The notes: a model not told the origin generated them from the letters alone. Shown: positions 19,345-28,928, counted from the first letter of the stretch. The stretch is DNA of 64,000 nucleotides from Pollutimonas sp. M17 (GCF_025836975.1 NZ_CP107548.1:3658001-3722000); one strand, 5' to 3'. Numbers and translations: made by a program.

Positions 19345-19881
19345 TCAAGGTTGTATGGGTTCCAGGAGCTGACTGATCAGTTCATGGCCAACACCGGCAA
19401 GCGTTGAACGGCTCCATCCGCTCCGGCTGCCCATTGCGCTCCAGACCACTTCACCCGTATTCAAATCAACGACATCAAACGACAGGCCGACCACCGGTTC
19501 GCCATCTATTCCCACCTTGTACCGCCACTCTTGCACGGCGCCGGTCAAGGCATATTGGGCGCCCGCATTACGTGCCCACTCCAGGGCCTGGGCGCGCTGC
19601 TGGTCGGTGTTGTTCAACAAGTAGGTCCCCGCCGAATCACTGAATGGATACGTGGCGAGCTGTGTGAAGCCCTTCTGATGCAACAGATTCTGTGCAATGC
19701 TCTGTGCTCCCAGGGCTGCACCGGGTGTCTCGGTGTAATTGCTCAAAGGCACCAAGGCAAGCTTGTTCAATTGGGTCCATGACGGTGCCTGGCTGACTTG
19801 CGTGCTGGAACATGCGGCGAGCGCCACCAGCGCTGTTATTCCAGCCACTCTATTGAACCGCGCTTTAAATTGCGTCTTCAT
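19345..19881 (-). CDS. pelC: Pel export lipoprotein PelC
   Basis: 178-residue outer-membrane lipoprotein; in P. aeruginosa PelC forms a dodecameric electronegative ring that guides cationic Pel to PelB. A lipobox (LAAC) ends the signal peptide near residue 24, and the mature part has the PelC fold segments LALVPLSNYTETPGAA and GAQYALTGAVQEW. The RBS GGGAG lies 6 bp before ATG. It starts 14 bp after pelB. Confidence 0.92.
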   Translation of the reverse strand: MKTQFKARFNRVAGITALVALAACSSTQVSQAPSWTQLNKLALVPLSNYTETPGAALGAQSIAQNLLHQKGFTQLATYPFSDSAGTYLLNNTDQQRAQALEWARNAGAQYALTGAVQEWRYKVGIDGEPVVGLSFDVVDLNTGEVVWSAMGSRSGWSRSTLAGVGHELISQLLEPIQP

Positions 19882-19895
19882 ATCGTGCTCCCTGA

Positions 19896-22800
19896 TCAGA
19901 AAAACAAGCGGTAAGTCAGGCCTATCTGCCTGGATGAACGTGTACCGTCGCCGGCGGCGTTCTCATATTGGTAAAAGAGGCTGAGGCGGTCTTTTCCGAT
20001 CACCGGTCCGCTAAGGCCTATCGCCACCATCGGCCCCCAACCTTGATTGCTGTCGCGGATCATGCCGAGGTCGGCATATGGCCGCCAGGACGAATTGAAT
20101 GAATTTGGGTTGGATACGCCAAAACCAAGAACTACGCCATATCGGGTGTAGTTTTGCGGCATGATCACCGAGGACAAGGGCGCCTGACCGTCAGCCATGA
20201 GACGCGCGAAGCCGGGCACCGCGGCATCCGTGGCAGAGAAGATGCCGCGTTCAAAAACGCCCCTTACGTTCATATCGGGGAGCAAACCCGGCACACGCAC
20301 ACCCGCCTCTGCACTGAAGATGTAGCCATGACCGAGCCGCTCCCGGTCCTGGCTGTATAGGCGCAGCGCTTCAGCGCTCGTCTGCACAAACCAGCGGGAC
20401 TCGGGAGCCCAGTCCAGCGTGATGCGCACCAGATCTTTGATGCCGCCCACCTGCAAACTTTGGGATAAGTAAGTGGGCTGATTGCGACCGACAAAAATGG
20501 CCGGTCGGAAGGCGCCGTAGGGATTGAGCTGCGCCATGAAACTGATGGTATGGAAGGACTCCAACGCCTTTCGATGGCCGACCGTCAAGGCAAGCTCACG
20601 CGTTGCCGTGATGTCGGTGAGCGTCAAATTGAAGCTGCGGTCATTATTGGGCACCCACGCCAGCTCCGATGGATCCGTTGTTTCCTGGTGCTTGTTTAGC
20701 GCCTCAATGCCAACACTGAGCCGGCTGGTGATATTCATTCGGCCACTGATAGTGGTCGCGAGGTACTCCAACGGGCGCGTTGACACATGGGCCACGTCCA
20801 CACCCACAGCCTGGGGCCTACGCATTACAAGCTGCGCCATCTGGGCATGCCGCTCATCATTGTCGGGCGCCCCCTCGGCCAGCTGGTAAGCAATGGGCTG
20901 GGCTTCGGGGATACGGTTCAAGGCGACCAACGCATTCACTTTTGCTTGAGGCGACAGCCGATCGCTCTCAACCAGGCTTTCCATCACATCCATACTTCGA
21001 CCTTCCGAAGCTATATACGCCTGCGCGTCAATACGGGAGGGATCGTCAGCACCATATTCGCGGACCAACCATGCACGAGCCAATTCATTGTGCCGGCCGG
21101 CCAAGGCCCAGTTCAGGATCAGCGCTTTCACCGCGACACGACCGGCAACTGGCGGCCCGCTGTCCCTAAACACCTCGGCCGAACTCATGACGTTGCGCGT
21201 ATCATCGAGCCGCATCACCGTCGCCACGGACGGCAGGCCGGGGAGATCCCCCAGGATGGACACATGACCGGCCTGATCGCTCTTCGCGGCGAGTTCCGGC
21301 TCAAGCAACCGGAATACCATAGCTTTATGATGATCGCCCAGCGCAAAGCCGGAGCCTAATGTAGCTACCGTGACGCGCCGGCTCTCAGCCTCCTCGATTC
21401 CGCGCTGCAAGCGATCTTCCTGCCGCGGCGCTTCTGCGAGGGGTTCGCTTTGCAAAGCCTTCCATGCCTCCAGTCGCAGTTTCTGGCCCAGCCCCGACCG
21501 GCCAGCCGATTCTTCCGCATCGGCCAGTGCCGCCAGAACGACGGGATCCTGTCCGGTCCGCTCTGCTTCCCGGCGCAGGTAAAGCGCGGCGGCAGCGGCA
21601 TTTCCCAAGCGTAGCTCACCCGCGGCATAGGGCCCCCAGTACACTGGGTTGCTTGCCGCATGTGCCCGGAACGCCATCAAGGCGCTACGCAGTTCGGGAA
21701 CTGTCCCGAATGCCGACAAAGCCCATAAGTACGCCACCCGTGTATGATCCGCCGCAGAAGGCAGGACAACGGCCTGACGCATATCGCTGAAGGCCGACTC
21801 AAAGTCGCCCTTCCGAATGTAATATGCGGCTCGCGACACCAGCATATCGGGCGAGCGCTCCAATGCGGCGCGTTGCTCGATCGTCAGCCCATCCAGTAAA
21901 ACCCCGACGTGAGGCCATGCGGGACTCTGGGCGTAAAAATGCAGTGCCGCAAGCAATGCGCTCGTCGCGCCGTTCTGGCGAAATTCAGCTTCCGCCAGCC
22001 GTCCGGCGTCGACTGGATAGGCCTCGTAGAAAAATGTCAGGTGGCGCAGATCTTCAGCGTTCGCGCTACCCGACGAAATAAGTTGGCGATGCGCGAAATG
22101 AGCCTCCTCGTCCAGATGAAGATTGCGGGCAAGGCCGGCGTATAGCCGCCAGTATGGGGCGTGTACGGGGTCTGCCCGCGCATGGTCACGCAGCGCGCGC
22201 AAGGTTTCCACCGCTGCCTGCCTCTCGCCGTTACGCTGCTGGATTGCAGCTATATGCATGGCATACAGGGGTGCCTCGGGGTGCTCGACCAGCAGCCGCC
22301 GATACGCATCCAAGGCCAGTTGGTCACGCCCGGACCGTTCCGCCAGGGCGGCGTACGCTTCCAGCACCGTGGAGCGCTGCTTGCCACGGGCATAACCTTG
22401 CAGATACTGCAAGCCTTCATCAATAAGGCCCAGCTTTTCGTAAGTCGCGACCAAGTCAGCAAGAAGAACCTCGTCAGAGGGACTGCGGGCGTAGGCATGC
22501 TTGACGGCGGACAAGTACGCAGTATGGTTATTGACCTGCCGCGCCATTACCGCCACCTTTTCCCATGCGGCCTGCTCGCCCGATTCGTACGCATACCGCA
22601 GCCAGTAATGGAGTGCCTTCTCGACTTTTGTGTTCCATTCCGACACCTGAGCGAGCCGCGGCAACCATACCATCGGCGACAGGCCCCGCTTCAGGGCGAG
22701 CTCGGCCGTTCTCTCGGCTTCGTCCAGCTGGCGGCTTTGCACCAGGGCAGCGAATGCAAGGTCCAGGTCCGACTCAAGATACTCCATGCTGTCCTCGTCC

Positions 22801-24944
22801 GGCGCGCCCCCCGAATCCGACACCAGCATGCGTCGCGGCTGCATGTCGGACCATTGGAAGGCGCGCCGAATGGGAACGCCCTTGCCCGACCAGACGGCGG
22901 GGTATGCCCGCCACTCGCCGGGTAGAGCCCGTCCCTGTTGTGCCGATACCGGCGCAGCTCTCTCGCTGCCTGATGTTTCAGCCGATCCTTTCTGCGTGGC
23001 TCCGATGAGCTCTCTCGCATAACCAGCGAGAAGATCCGCACGCCCGGCCTGCCGCGCCAGACCGATCAGGTAGCGCAGCGTCTGAAGATCTCCGGCCAGC
23101 TCCTGTCTGTGCCTCTCCGCCGCGACGCAGGCCTGACCGACGTCGCCGGAAGCGACATAAGCCTGCAGGCCTGCAACAAAATACTTGCGCTTTTCCGCGC
23201 GTGCAGTGGCCATTGCCTGCGCATCGAAATAGGCATCGGCTGCCTGCACGTACTCGCCCCGCTGCAGCGCGGCCTCGGCGAGGCGAGCCTGCCACTGCGT
23301 CGCATTGGCGCCATCCAGCTGCACCAGCTTTCTTAGCCAGCGCTCCTGAAGCTCACCCGTTGCGGCGGCCTCGGCTCGTTGCGAGAGCCATGTCAATGCC
23401 GATACATCCCAGCCGTCGTAGTGTGCCGCTTCCTTTAGCCGGTGACGAAAGACCTCCATCGCGACCGAACGTTTCGGGTCATCCGCCGGATGTTGATAGG
23501 CAAATTGCTCGGCAGCGATCACGGCCAGCAGCAGCAGGCGCGGCTTACTTGCTTCCGGACCGTCTGCAATGAGAGCATCGGCTACATTCAGGGCCGAAAT
23601 CCAGCGTGCCGATTTTATGTAGCGGGCGAGCAGATCCTCTTGCGCTTTCCAGGCGGCATCGGGGTCTGTCCCGTCATCGTTCAAGAAACCCCAGGCCTGC
23701 ATGAACGCATCCGGCTGTTCAAGTTCTGCAGCCAGCGCCAAGACCTGTTCCCAGGCATGGGCATCATTTTGCCCCCTAGCCGCCATCAGCCAGTATTCCA
23801 ACGCTTTGTCCGGTTGATTTCGCCATATGGCGAGCTCGGCAAGACGAGGCGCCCATTCGCCGACAGGCTCACCCGCCAGCATTGCCTGGCGCCCGGCCAT
23901 CTGGGCTTCGGCCAGCAGTCCCGTCTCCACGAACGCCTGGTACACCAGCTCATACTCCGAAGGATCATCGCGCTTGTTCAGGGCGGTGGGCCGGGCCATG
24001 GCACTTATATGATGTACAGCGGCCCCCTGCGTATATGCGTCTATGGGGCGGCTGTACATCATATGGATGCGTGGAGCCAGGTCCGCTTGCGGTGCTTGTC
24101 CCGCCAATCCCAGCAGGGCGCGCGCGTAGAAGACAACAAGGTCGCTGCGGTCGGCCTGCCGTGCCAGCACCAGCATATAGCGCAGCGTCGCCTTATCCGC
24201 CCGGAGTGCACCCAGATTGGCATGTCCCAGCTCACAGGCCTGGTCCACAGCGTTCGCAGAGACAAGTGTATGCAGGGCACTCAAGAAGAAATGCCGCTGT
24301 CCATCAAGGGTCTTGCTCGCACGGTATGCCGACATATACGCTTTGGCGGCTTCTATTTCGCCGTTGCGCGAAAGCGCCGCCTCTGCCAGTTTTTCGTGCC
24401 ACCGTTGTGCATGGACCGTGTCGGCCTCCGCCAACTTGCCATACAGGCGCTCCACGATCTGATACGCACCGACCTCCGTGGCCTTTTCCGCCAGGCTTGC
24501 AAGCGTTTCGACGTCGACGGCGTACTCCATGGCTTTTTCCAGGATCAACTTGACGTGTTCCAACGCTTCGGCTCGACGCGGGTCCGTTGGTGCATACCCA
24601 TAGGCCCATTGCTCGCTCGCAACGGCTTGCAGTAGCAGCGCCTGGCGGCGGGCGTCTTCGTCGCCCTCCATGCCTTGCAAACGATCAGCGAGCTGGAATG
24701 CAGCATCCCACTGACCCAACTTGAGATGCTGAACAGCCAATGCATTCAGATACATGGGCGTGTCCGGCCGCATGCGCAGCAAGCCTTCAAGATAGGCAAC
24801 CGATAGCGCGGAAGGCGGGGAAGTTGCAACCCGGCGGGACAGCGATTCCTCTGTCGGAAACGATGCCGCCAGCGCCAGGGTGATGCCGACGCCCAACAAT
24901 GCCGTCAACCAGACTGGGCACAGTTGAACACGCTGCTTAGCCAC
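19896..24944 (-). CDS. pelB: Pel outer-membrane export porin PelB (enlarged)
   Basis: 1682-residue protein: an N-terminal membrane anchor (about residues 10-28), a very long TPR-rich periplasmic region, and a C-terminal beta-barrel of about 300 residues ending in F, the outer-membrane insertion signature. PelB exports Pel, and its TPRs bind PelA. P. aeruginosa PelB is about 1190 residues; the extra length is explained by an internal duplication (residues about 76-415 and 446-805). GTG at 24944 overlaps the pelA stop by 8 bp and has a strong RBS (GGAGGT, 5-bp spacing). Confidence 0.93.
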   Translation of the reverse strand: MAKQRVQLCPVWLTALLGVGITLALAASFPTEESLSRRVATSPPSALSVAYLEGLLRMRPDTPMYLNALAVQHLKLGQWDAAFQLADRLQGMEGDEDARRQALLLQAVASEQWAYGYAPTDPRRAEALEHVKLILEKAMEYAVDVETLASLAEKATEVGAYQIVERLYGKLAEADTVHAQRWHEKLAEAALSRNGEIEAAKAYMSAYRASKTLDGQRHFFLSALHTLVSANAVDQACELGHANLGALRADKATLRYMLVLARQADRSDLVVFYARALLGLAGQAPQADLAPRIHMMYSRPIDAYTQGAAVHHISAMARPTALNKRDDPSEYELVYQAFVETGLLAEAQMAGRQAMLAGEPVGEWAPRLAELAIWRNQPDKALEYWLMAARGQNDAHAWEQVLALAAELEQPDAFMQAWGFLNDDGTDPDAAWKAQEDLLARYIKSARWISALNVADALIADGPEASKPRLLLLAVIAAEQFAYQHPADDPKRSVAMEVFRHRLKEAAHYDGWDVSALTWLSQRAEAAATGELQERWLRKLVQLDGANATQWQARLAEAALQRGEYVQAADAYFDAQAMATARAEKRKYFVAGLQAYVASGDVGQACVAAERHRQELAGDLQTLRYLIGLARQAGRADLLAGYARELIGATQKGSAETSGSERAAPVSAQQGRALPGEWRAYPAVWSGKGVPIRRAFQWSDMQPRRMLVSDSGGAPDEDSMEYLESDLDLAFAALVQSRQLDEAERTAELALKRGLSPMVWLPRLAQVSEWNTKVEKALHYWLRYAYESGEQAAWEKVAVMARQVNNHTAYLSAVKHAYARSPSDEVLLADLVATYEKLGLIDEGLQYLQGYARGKQRSTVLEAYAALAERSGRDQLALDAYRRLLVEHPEAPLYAMHIAAIQQRNGERQAAVETLRALRDHARADPVHAPYWRLYAGLARNLHLDEEAHFAHRQLISSGSANAEDLRHLTFFYEAYPVDAGRLAEAEFRQNGATSALLAALHFYAQSPAWPHVGVLLDGLTIEQRAALERSPDMLVSRAAYYIRKGDFESAFSDMRQAVVLPSAADHTRVAYLWALSAFGTVPELRSALMAFRAHAASNPVYWGPYAAGELRLGNAAAAALYLRREAERTGQDPVVLAALADAEESAGRSGLGQKLRLEAWKALQSEPLAEAPRQEDRLQRGIEEAESRRVTVATLGSGFALGDHHKAMVFRLLEPELAAKSDQAGHVSILGDLPGLPSVATVMRLDDTRNVMSSAEVFRDSGPPVAGRVAVKALILNWALAGRHNELARAWLVREYGADDPSRIDAQAYIASEGRSMDVMESLVESDRLSPQAKVNALVALNRIPEAQPIAYQLAEGAPDNDERHAQMAQLVMRRPQAVGVDVAHVSTRPLEYLATTISGRMNITSRLSVGIEALNKHQETTDPSELAWVPNNDRSFNLTLTDITATRELALTVGHRKALESFHTISFMAQLNPYGAFRPAIFVGRNQPTYLSQSLQVGGIKDLVRITLDWAPESRWFVQTSAEALRLYSQDRERLGHGYIFSAEAGVRVPGLLPDMNVRGVFERGIFSATDAAVPGFARLMADGQAPLSSVIMPQNYTRYGVVLGFGVSNPNSFNSSWRPYADLGMIRDSNQGWGPMVAIGLSGPVIGKDRLSLFYQYENAAGDGTRSSRQIGLTYRLFF
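22530..24719 (-). repeat. Tandem duplication within the pelB TPR region
   Basis: Two diverged protein-level units inside PelB align with an offset of about 368 residues. Matching pairs include LLLQAVASEQWAY / LLLAVIAAEQFAY, RWHEKLAEAAL / QWQARLAEAAL, LRYMLVLARQADRSDL / LRYLIGLARQAGRADL, and WAPRLAELAIWRNQPDKALEYWL / WLPRLAQVSEWNTKVEKALHYWL. The nucleotide sequences have drifted, so the duplication is old. Confidence 0.75.
24007..24064. repeat. 20-bp inverted repeat inside pelB
   Basis: Arms at 24007-24026 and 24045-24064 are reverse complements at 19 of 20 positions, separated by 18 bases. The repeat codes for the linker around PelB residues 294-313, between two TPR blocks, and would form a strong mRNA hairpin. 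Confidence 0.7.
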
Positions 24945-27741
24945 AATTCACCTCCACGGAGTGGTAGTTGATGGAAGGCACAGCATTGCCACCGACGCTT
25001 ATCCGGCGCAATCCGTTCTTCACGGGCGCGGATGCATGCTTGCCGTTGACAGCAACACGGCAGTTGGCCGCGTTGGCCAACAGAATGAAAGGCTGGTAAT
25101 ACCCGCCGAAGTCGAATCGAACGCTTCCGCCCTCCCGCGAAAAATCGCGTACGAATCCCGATGCGGTGTGGATATACGGCAGGGCATTCCGATCCGGCCC
25201 CGACATGCTGAACCTGGCCTGGCGTGCGCCCATGTGGATATATAAGCCCCCTGGACCGGGCATATATCCCGCAAGCCCTTGCGCCGTATCCATGCGGGGC
25301 ACGCCGTTGCCGGGCCAGCGCAACTGCCGCAGGTTATCCCCTGTACGGACCAGCCAGGCGTCCCCCTCACGCGCCACCACCGCCCGGCGCCACTCCAGTA
25401 CACGGCGTATGTAGTCGGTCGTGTAAACGGGGAACACCGGCTGCTTGAGGGACGAGTCGAATACCCGAGTCAGAGCATCGAGCGCCGCTTTCTTGGTCGC
25501 AGAGTAAAAGTGATAGTAAATATCGAGGGCTTTGAAGCGGATGGGCGTGTCCGTCATCTCGAACGTTTCCAGCACGCGCCTATAACCGTAGAACGGGCCG
25601 GTCCAGTCGCCGGTATAGACGTTCTCATTCATGGTGGCGGCAAACACCTGGAATTCGTGGGGGCCGGTGCCGTGGGCCAGCCCATACCCCGCGATCTTGG
25701 TCCAGCTCGGTGCCTGGCGCGTAATTGTGGTGTCCCCACCATTGATATTGAAGACGCCGGCTTGCGCCACACGGCGCAGGACTGAGGCTGACGGCATGGC
25801 ATCGCCCGACCACAGAAATGCCTGGACCTTCTTCCCCGGCGGGGCGAGACGGTTGTTGATATAGTCGATGGAACCCTGCACTTCGCGAGCGACATCCAGT
25901 TCATACCCCGCGATGGGCAGATGGAACGGATATTTGTCGTTCCCGGACAAACGGAAGCGTTCGTTAATCGGCCGTCGCGCTCCCGACTCGCCGTCGATTT
26001 CGGTCCAGAAGAATGGATGGGAATAGGTATGGCTGCCGATCTCTACATGTGGCAGTGAAAATATCTTCACCGCAATGGCCTCCAACTGTGACGATAACTT
26101 GGGGTAGGCACCGGTTGCGCTTGTTTCCCCCTCGATAACGGACACCGTCATCGGTATCGGATATCGTTTGAACACCCGGTCATAAAGGATCTGGCCGCTG
26201 TACTGGTTTGTTGCTCCAGCGAACTCGCCGCGAGAGGCAAAGCCATCACCATCCACCTGCGTGAACATCAGGCGGCGACCGTTCTCGGAAGTCACATCGG
26301 GGACCGGCATGTCCGGCAATGCCAATGCGCGGCGATAGAACTCCAAAGGCTGTAGAGGCCAACGATATTGGTCCACCGTATCCAGGTGCATATGGTAGGG
26401 TGCCAGTGCAAACCCTCCCCAAGGCGCCAGGCCGACGACGTCATATTGACGCTTGCCCACGCCCACACGCAGCAATGAGGTCGCCTCCGGCCCCGCCTCG
26501 ATGCCGACCACCGCACGAGCGTCAGCCGCGGGCATCACCTCGAATCCGATGATAGGATCCTGCGAAGCAACATACGCATCACTTGCCACGTTCGGCCCGG
26601 GTATGATTCTTAGAGACAATTCCCGGGCGGTTGGCCCATCCAGTGTGAATCCGAATTGCCCCATGAACACCACTTTCGTGCCGCCACGTATTTGACTGAG
26701 CAGCCACCGGCGCCAGGCAGTAGCGTCAGTGACGGCGTTCTGCAGCGCAACGACGATTCCCGCATAACGATCATTATTGACTCGGGTGGGCAGGCGCTTG
26801 TTTGTGTCGGCATAGTGCACGTCGTAGCCCAAGTAGTTCAGGGGCATCGACATGGTGTAAGCGCCTGTCGAAGTGAGCAAAGGCTCATCTTCCTCCAGCG
26901 CCTGCACCATCAGGATCTTCCTCGGCATTATTTCTATGTGCCCTACGCCGATTGAGTCAATCGCCGCAGTCGTCACATAGGGCGTCCAGCCATCCGCCTC
27001 GATCTGCCTTGCGCGTTCGCGGCGACATACCCGGTCACCCTGGTAACAGTAATCCAGTGCGACGATCTGTAAGGCTGGGTGGCGGTCCCGCAAGACTTTG
27101 AGCGCGTCTCGCGCCGCATCTTTACCGGATCGGGCGGCCGAAAGTCGCGTGCCTCCATACGCCGACGCCGAGTTATAGATGCTGTCCACGACTAGCGCAT
27201 CCAGCTGGCCTGCAATCTCGCCGGCCAGCGCCAGATGATTGCGCAGGACGATGCCGGCGTCGGGGTAGGCCTGCTTGATGGCTGCGACCAGCTGACGCAA
27301 TGCCTGCCCCTCGTTTTCCTCCGCTGCGCCCAGAGGCTGGCCGTCATCCACCAGGAAGCCGCGATATCCTTGTGTCCATAACGGGGTCACGACTCGTTCC
27401 ATATAGTCGGAGGTGATCGCGGATGGAACCACACGCAAGCGCGCCAGCCAGGTCGTCTGCGGAGCATCGGCAAGCGAAGGCGGGCGTGCGCGGCTCGGAT
27501 CAATCACAACAACGTCGAAGACCCGAAGTTCATCGACGGGAACATCGCTTTGATAGTAAAGGGCAACATTGCGTCGACTGACCGACGAGGCGTCAAGCTG
27601 TGCCTGTGTCGTCGGAGTCCACCCCAGGATGGCCGCGCAAGCTGTCATCGCGACCAGCCCCTTGGCGTATTTGCTCCAAACATCAGCCAACACCGGTGCA
27701 ACGCTGGGGCGCAGCGGCGGAGTCCCACATGTGGTTACCAT
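24937..27741 (-). CDS. pelA: Pel deacetylase PelA (hydrolase domain apparently degenerate)
   Basis: 934-residue exported multidomain protein (P. aeruginosa PelA: 948). An N-terminal export signal (about 25-47) precedes a GH114/GH166-type domain (about 55-262), a reductase-like middle domain, and the CE-type deacetylase, whose metal ligands are visible as VDGDG (D497) and SHTYSH (H571, H575). The deacetylase should make Pel cationic. In the hydrolase domain the expected Glu is D186 (VVDSIY), and NRGF is replaced by RNHL. I chose ATG at 27741 with AGGG upstream; in-frame starts at 27789 and 27855 remain possible. Confidence 0.93.
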   Translation of the reverse strand: MVTTCGTPPLRPSVAPVLADVWSKYAKGLVAMTACAAILGWTPTTQAQLDASSVSRRNVALYYQSDVPVDELRVFDVVVIDPSRARPPSLADAPQTTWLARLRVVPSAITSDYMERVVTPLWTQGYRGFLVDDGQPLGAAEENEGQALRQLVAAIKQAYPDAGIVLRNHLALAGEIAGQLDALVVDSIYNSASAYGGTRLSAARSGKDAARDALKVLRDRHPALQIVALDYCYQGDRVCRRERARQIEADGWTPYVTTAAIDSIGVGHIEIMPRKILMVQALEEDEPLLTSTGAYTMSMPLNYLGYDVHYADTNKRLPTRVNNDRYAGIVVALQNAVTDATAWRRWLLSQIRGGTKVVFMGQFGFTLDGPTARELSLRIIPGPNVASDAYVASQDPIIGFEVMPAADARAVVGIEAGPEATSLLRVGVGKRQYDVVGLAPWGGFALAPYHMHLDTVDQYRWPLQPLEFYRRALALPDMPVPDVTSENGRRLMFTQVDGDGFASRGEFAGATNQYSGQILYDRVFKRYPIPMTVSVIEGETSATGAYPKLSSQLEAIAVKIFSLPHVEIGSHTYSHPFFWTEIDGESGARRPINERFRLSGNDKYPFHLPIAGYELDVAREVQGSIDYINNRLAPPGKKVQAFLWSGDAMPSASVLRRVAQAGVFNINGGDTTITRQAPSWTKIAGYGLAHGTGPHEFQVFAATMNENVYTGDWTGPFYGYRRVLETFEMTDTPIRFKALDIYYHFYSATKKAALDALTRVFDSSLKQPVFPVYTTDYIRRVLEWRRAVVAREGDAWLVRTGDNLRQLRWPGNGVPRMDTAQGLAGYMPGPGGLYIHMGARQARFSMSGPDRNALPYIHTASGFVRDFSREGGSVRFDFGGYYQPFILLANAANCRVAVNGKHASAPVKNGLRRISVGGNAVPSINYHSVEVNCG

Positions 27742-27787
27742 TACCCCTTCCCTGTCGTCTTCTCTTGCGATCAGACGCCGCGCGCTC

Positions 27788-27816
27788 ATTAAGTTGGCGC
27801 CGCTAACATCTGGCAA
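27788..27816 (-). promoter_or_regulatory. Possible sigma-70 promoter of pelA
   Basis: On the minus strand TTGCCA (27811-27816) and CTTAAT (27788-27793) are separated by 17 bp. Transcription would begin near 27781, consistent with translation from ATG 27741. The -10 box is a 4/6 match, so support is modest. The 230-bp gap between lysR and pelA holds nothing else I recognise. Confidence 0.3.
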
Positions 27817-27971
27817 TGCTTTGGGATAATCATAGAGGGCATGCTGCCGGCCCACATGTGACGAAAGACGTAGGGAGTTGAGGTTAAATGGCGTAGGACA
27901 TTAGGGCCGTGTACGCACATGGCGCGCCTGAGCTAAGCACATCCAGCGTATTCCCGGTCACTTCGTTACCT

Positions 27972-28826
27972 CTAAAGGCGCTGCCCGTTCAGCGATTCGA
28001 ATACACGCTGGGCCGCTTTGTTTGCGCTTATGGGACTGAGAAACATCCGAAAACTGACATCGGGCAGATGGGGCAAGGCCTCTGCCTCGCCCATTACGCG
28101 CAGATCCGGCCCGAGCATCTCGACACTGCGCGCGGTCACTCCCAGGCCAGCGCGCACGGCCGCACGCACGCCGACGACAGTCGGCGATGAATAAGTAATA
28201 CGCCAAGGGATACCCGATCTGTCCAGGTTCTCGATCGCAATATTGCGAAACTGGCTGGAGTCGGAAGCGACCACGATCAAGGGCAGCGGTTGGGTCGCAT
28301 CGTAGCGGAATCGCGCTCCACACATCCAGACGATAGGCGAAGTGCGTAAAGTGATCTGCCGCAAGTCGGGAGCATCGATAAAACTGGCCACCGTCATGTC
28401 GATCTCGCCCCTGCGAAGCTCTTGCAGCAAGTGGGGGCTGCGCCCAACGTGAATTGAAATGCGCAAGCCCGGGAAAGAGCGTGAGAGGTGGGCCAGAAGA
28501 TTTGGAAGGATGCTGTCAGTGATGTCGTGTGGTGCACCCAGCCGTAAATCACCCATGACAGCTGTGGACGTCATTGCAGCGCATGCCTCGTCGTGAAGCG
28601 CCACCAAGCGCTTTGCATAATCGACCAATAGAAGGCCGTCCTGCGTGAGCTGCTTGCTACGTCCCACTTTCTGGAATAGCTGCTTGCCCAGCTCGGTTTC
28701 CAAACGTCTCATCTGTTGGGTGACGGCCGATTGGGTACACAGCAACTCCGTCGCGGCGGCGGCAAACGAGCCAAGCTTTACCACGGCCACAAAAGTTCGA
28801 AGGCGATCAATAGCAAGATAGGACAT
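27972..28826 (-). CDS. LysR-family transcriptional regulator
   Basis: 284-residue LTTR. The N-terminal winged HTH (about 1-60: LRTFVAVVKLGSFAAAATEL and SAVTQQMRRLETELG) precedes a substrate-binding domain. It is divergent from the TctC/dehydrogenase/SDR cassette starting at 28929, which it probably controls. ATG 28826 gives the standard LTTR N-terminus; an ATG at 28880 would add 18 residues. It lies upstream of pelA on the same strand, but the 230-bp gap makes a role in pel control unproven. The ligand is unknown. Confidence 0.88.
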   Translation of the reverse strand: MSYLAIDRLRTFVAVVKLGSFAAAATELLCTQSAVTQQMRRLETELGKQLFQKVGRSKQLTQDGLLLVDYAKRLVALHDEACAAMTSTAVMGDLRLGAPHDITDSILPNLLAHLSRSFPGLRISIHVGRSPHLLQELRRGEIDMTVASFIDAPDLRQITLRTSPIVWMCGARFRYDATQPLPLIVVASDSSQFRNIAIENLDRSGIPWRITYSSPTVVGVRAAVRAGLGVTARSVEMLGPDLRVMGEAEALPHLPDVSFRMFLSPISANKAAQRVFESLNGQRL

Positions 28827-28890
28827 AACACTTAAGGAAACGTAATGCTTTTGGATGGGAAAGTTGCCTATTTCCTTCATGGCGGTACGT

Positions 28891-28904
28891 ATAGTGAACA
28901 CTAT
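28891..28904. promoter_or_regulatory. Palindrome in the lysR-tctC divergent region (possible operator)
   Basis: ATAGTG-AA-CACTAT is a perfect dyad, 25 bp before the tctC start and 65 bp before lysR. LysR regulators bind imperfect dyads in such regions, so it is a candidate operator. It may also overlap promoter elements. Confidence 0.4.
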
Positions 28905-28928
28905 CCATAACTAAACGGAGGAATAGAC

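Noticed and set aside
27742-27971. LysR gene as a dedicated pel regulator
   Set aside because: It is divergent from, and adjacent to, the TctC cassette, the standard LysR arrangement; the 230-bp gap to pelA gives no direct link.
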